64,000 nucleotides of DNA from JALZAH01 sp051000755 (GTDB lineage: Bacteria; Actinomycetota; Acidimicrobiia; Acidimicrobiales; Palsa-688), in the NCBI GenBank assembly GCA_051000755.1, contig JBPCNZ010000154.1, positions 23,724 to 87,723 of the forward strand. The letters are read 5' to 3'. The first letter of the stretch is position 1; each line of letters opens with the position of its first letter. The position numbers were made by a program, and so were the translations under genes. This document shows positions 62,291 to 64,000 of this stretch, piece by piece. The notes under the pieces were generated by a model, which searched no databases, was not told the DNA's origin, and saw only the letters and a program-made list of their open reading frames with translations.

Positions 62291-63469
62291 CTAGGACACG
62301 GCCGCCTGGGGAGCGACCGGGCCGACGTGGTGGCGCAGCTCCTCGTTCGACGCCCGCTTCGGGCCCATGGGCCACAACGGCGTGATCTGTGCCGTCTTCT
62401 TGTTGGGCAGACTGAGCTTCCAGATGGTGCGCAGGGTCTGGGCGTACTGCCGGTAGAGGGGACCGGTCGTGTAGGGCAGGTTGTACTTCTCGCACAGGGC
62501 CCGGACCCGTTCGGCGATCTCGGGGTAGCGGTTGCTGGGCAGATCGGGGAAGAGGTGATGCTCGATCTGGTAGCCAAGGCTGCCGGAGAGGATGTGGAGC
62601 AGTCGGCTGCCCTCGAAGTTGGCGGAACCGAGCAGCTGGCGGAGGTACCACTCGGCGCCGTTCTCATGCTCGAGTTGCTCCTCGGAGAACTTCTCGGCCC
62701 CGTCGGGGAAGTGCCCGCAGAAGATGATCATGTAGGACCACAGGTTCCGGATGATGTTGGCCGTGGCGTTGGCGGTCAGCGTCGAGAGGAAGGCCGGCCC
62801 CGACAGGAGGGGGAAGACGATGTAGTCCTTGCCGACCTGGCGGCGGACCTTGTGCCAGATCACCTTCAGCTGGCGCTTGGTCTCGGTGGTGTCCTTCCGG
62901 CGCTGACGGACGGCCTCGATGTCGAGGTCGTGGAGGGCCACGCCCCACTCGAACAACAACGCCAGCAGGGCGTTGTAGACGGGCTGGCCCAGGTTGGCCG
63001 GGGTCCACTTCTGGTCCGGGGTCACCCGCAGGATGCCGTAGCCGACGTCGTTGTCCTTACCGATCACATTGGTGAACGTGTGATGGACGTAGTTGTGGGA
63101 GTGTTTCCAACCCTCGGCCGGACAGGTGGTGTCCCACTCCCAGGTCCCCGAGTGGATCTCCGGGTCGTTCATCCAGTCCCACTGGCCGTGCATGACGTTG
63201 TGGCCGATCTCCATGTTCTCGAGGATCTTGCTGAGGCCCAGCATCGCCGTGCCTGCCACCCATGCCGGGGGCAGAGGGCTGGCGAAGAGGGTGAGGCGGG
63301 AGGCGACGACCAACCGGCGCTGAAGCTTGATGATCCAGCGGATGTAGGCGGCGTCGTCGGGACCGAGGGATTCCTCGATCTCGGCCCGGATGGTGTCGAA
63401 CTCGCGGCCCAGCTCGGCCACGTCTCCTTCGGACAGGTGAGCAAAGACTTTGACGTCGGATATGGCCAT
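62291..63469 (-). CDS. Membrane fatty acid desaturase, DesA3-like
   Basis: A 392-residue diiron acyl-lipid desaturase. The histidine boxes are HNVMHGQ, HSHNYVHH and QIEHH, with hydrophobic segments between (WVAGTAMLGLSKIL, YIVFPLLSGPAFL, NLWSYMIIFCGHF). ATG 63469 is preceded by GTAAGGAGCTGTTC, a good ribosome site. The reductase gene ends 10 nt upstream on the same strand, matching the mycobacterial Rv3230c-Rv3229c pair in which the reductase feeds electrons to a stearoyl-CoA delta-9 desaturase. The exact substrate is inferred. Confidence 0.93.
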   Translation of the reverse strand: MAISDVKVFAHLSEGDVAELGREFDTIRAEIEESLGPDDAAYIRWIIKLQRRLVVASRLTLFASPLPPAWVAGTAMLGLSKILENMEIGHNVMHGQWDWMNDPEIHSGTWEWDTTCPAEGWKHSHNYVHHTFTNVIGKDNDVGYGILRVTPDQKWTPANLGQPVYNALLALLFEWGVALHDLDIEAVRQRRKDTTETKRQLKVIWHKVRRQVGKDYIVFPLLSGPAFLSTLTANATANIIRNLWSYMIIFCGHFPDGAEKFSEEQLEHENGAEWYLRQLLGSANFEGSRLLHILSGSLGYQIEHHLFPDLPSNRYPEIAERVRALCEKYNLPYTTGPLYRQYAQTLRTIWKLSLPNKKTAQITPLWPMGPKRASNEELRHHVGPVAPQAAVS

Positions 63470-63479
63470 GAACAGCTCC

Positions 63480-64000
63480 TTACAGGTCGATGGTGCAGTC
63501 GCCCGCGGCGGCGGTGACACACGTCTGGATGCCTTGGTTCTCGGTGTACTCGTTGCCGTTTCGCAGATCCTTGACCAGCCCCTTCTTCAGGGGCAAGACG
63601 CAGGTGTGGCAGATCCCCATGCGGCAGCCGAAGGGCATCTGCATGCCCGCCTGCTCGCCGGCTTCGAGCAGGGTGGTGGCCCCGTCAGCATGAATGGTCT
63701 TGCCGGCCTGGGCGAAGGTGACCTCGCCCCCCTCGGCGGAGCTGGAGAGGGCAACGGAGAAGCGCTCCACATGGAGGCTGGACTTCAGGCCCGCCTTGTC
63801 CCAGTGCCGCTCGGCCGCTTCGAGCATGGGACCCGGCCCACACACCCACGCCTGGCGGTCCCGCCAATCGGGGCAGATGTCAGTCAGCCGGCCTGCATCG
63901 AGTCGCCCGTCGACGTCGTCGAAGTTCTCCACCAGATGGAGGGTGGGATGGGCCTCGGCCATGGCCCGCAACTCGTCGCCGAAGATGAACTGGTCCTTGG
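63480..64000 (-). CDS. Ferredoxin reductase with C-terminal [2Fe-2S] domain (5' end outside window)
   Basis: The last about 173 codons of an oxidoreductase. Visible are the NAD(P)H-domain end (AWVCGPGPMLEAAERHW) and a plant-type ferredoxin domain with FGCRMGICHTCVLPLKKG, and the last cluster Cys in QTCVTAAAGDC. Upstream codons continue as KDQFIFGDELRAMAE to the edge, so the gene is cut rather than starting here. It is cotranscribed with the desaturase and presumably its electron donor. Confidence 0.9.
   Translation of the reverse strand, partial: KDQFIFGDELRAMAEAHPTLHLVENFDDVDGRLDAGRLTDICPDWRDRQAWVCGPGPMLEAAERHWDKAGLKSSLHVERFSVALSSSAEGGEVTFAQAGKTIHADGATTLLEAGEQAGMQMPFGCRMGICHTCVLPLKKGLVKDLRNGNEYTENQGIQTCVTAAAGDCTIDL

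Overview
The window is 64 kb of gene-dense, very GC-rich DNA with many GTG starts. It points to an actinobacterium: mycothiol-type PIG-L amidase, F420-type oxidoreductases (LLM, Ddn-like), a mycofactocin MftD enzyme, DivIVA, class E sortase and UPF0182. The CO-dehydrogenase/phosphoribulokinase content and overall style suggest class Acidimicrobiia or a relative, but that placement is inference.

Layout. 1-13 kb: envelope and housekeeping genes (sortase E, SixA-like phosphatase, Rrf2 regulator, MFS transporter, YfcE-type phosphoesterase, DUF2342-like zincin, SDR, a protease-dead HtrA, moaE, mreB with a CTG start, HEAT protein, PDZ-Lon protease). 13-21.4 kb: large multidomain histidine kinase, a DivIVA protein with a MuF-like C-terminus, and UPF0182. 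21.4-25.8 kb: AlkB, UbiA-type prenyltransferase, epoxide hydrolase-like protein, enoyl-CoA hydratase-like protein and LLM oxidoreductase.

25.8-40.6 kb is a molybdoenzyme district: moeA, moaA, then a long co-oriented cox-type operon. It has two form II large subunits around one [2Fe-2S] and one FAD subunit, MoxR ATPase, VWA protein, two XdhC-type proteins, a MobA-like nucleotidyltransferase and a CoxG with a membrane anchor and histone-H1-like tail. An initiator tRNA follows at 40.68 kb. A decayed integrated element lies directly downstream (40.8-43.1 kb), with a headless integrase joined to a headless relaxase. Beyond it a second cox accessory set resumes (XdhC-YHS fusion, MoxR, VWA) and ends in phosphoribulokinase, suggesting a link between Mo-hydroxylase/CO oxidation and CO2 fixation.

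48.6-54.4 kb: MetE-like protein, a broken acyltransferase, acyl-CoA dehydrogenase, solitary mftD, Ddn-like protein and haloacid dehalogenase. 54.4-62 kb: a corrin-ring operon read right to left (cobI, cobM, cbiD, cobL, cbiG-cobJ, ferredoxin, cobH, threonine aldolase) with every junction overlapping. Its first gene is a ribbon-helix-helix-CobI fusion and its promoter carries two 8-bp palindromic boxes, which suggests an enzyme that represses its own operon. 62.3-64 kb: a membrane desaturase with its ferredoxin reductase, cut by the right edge.
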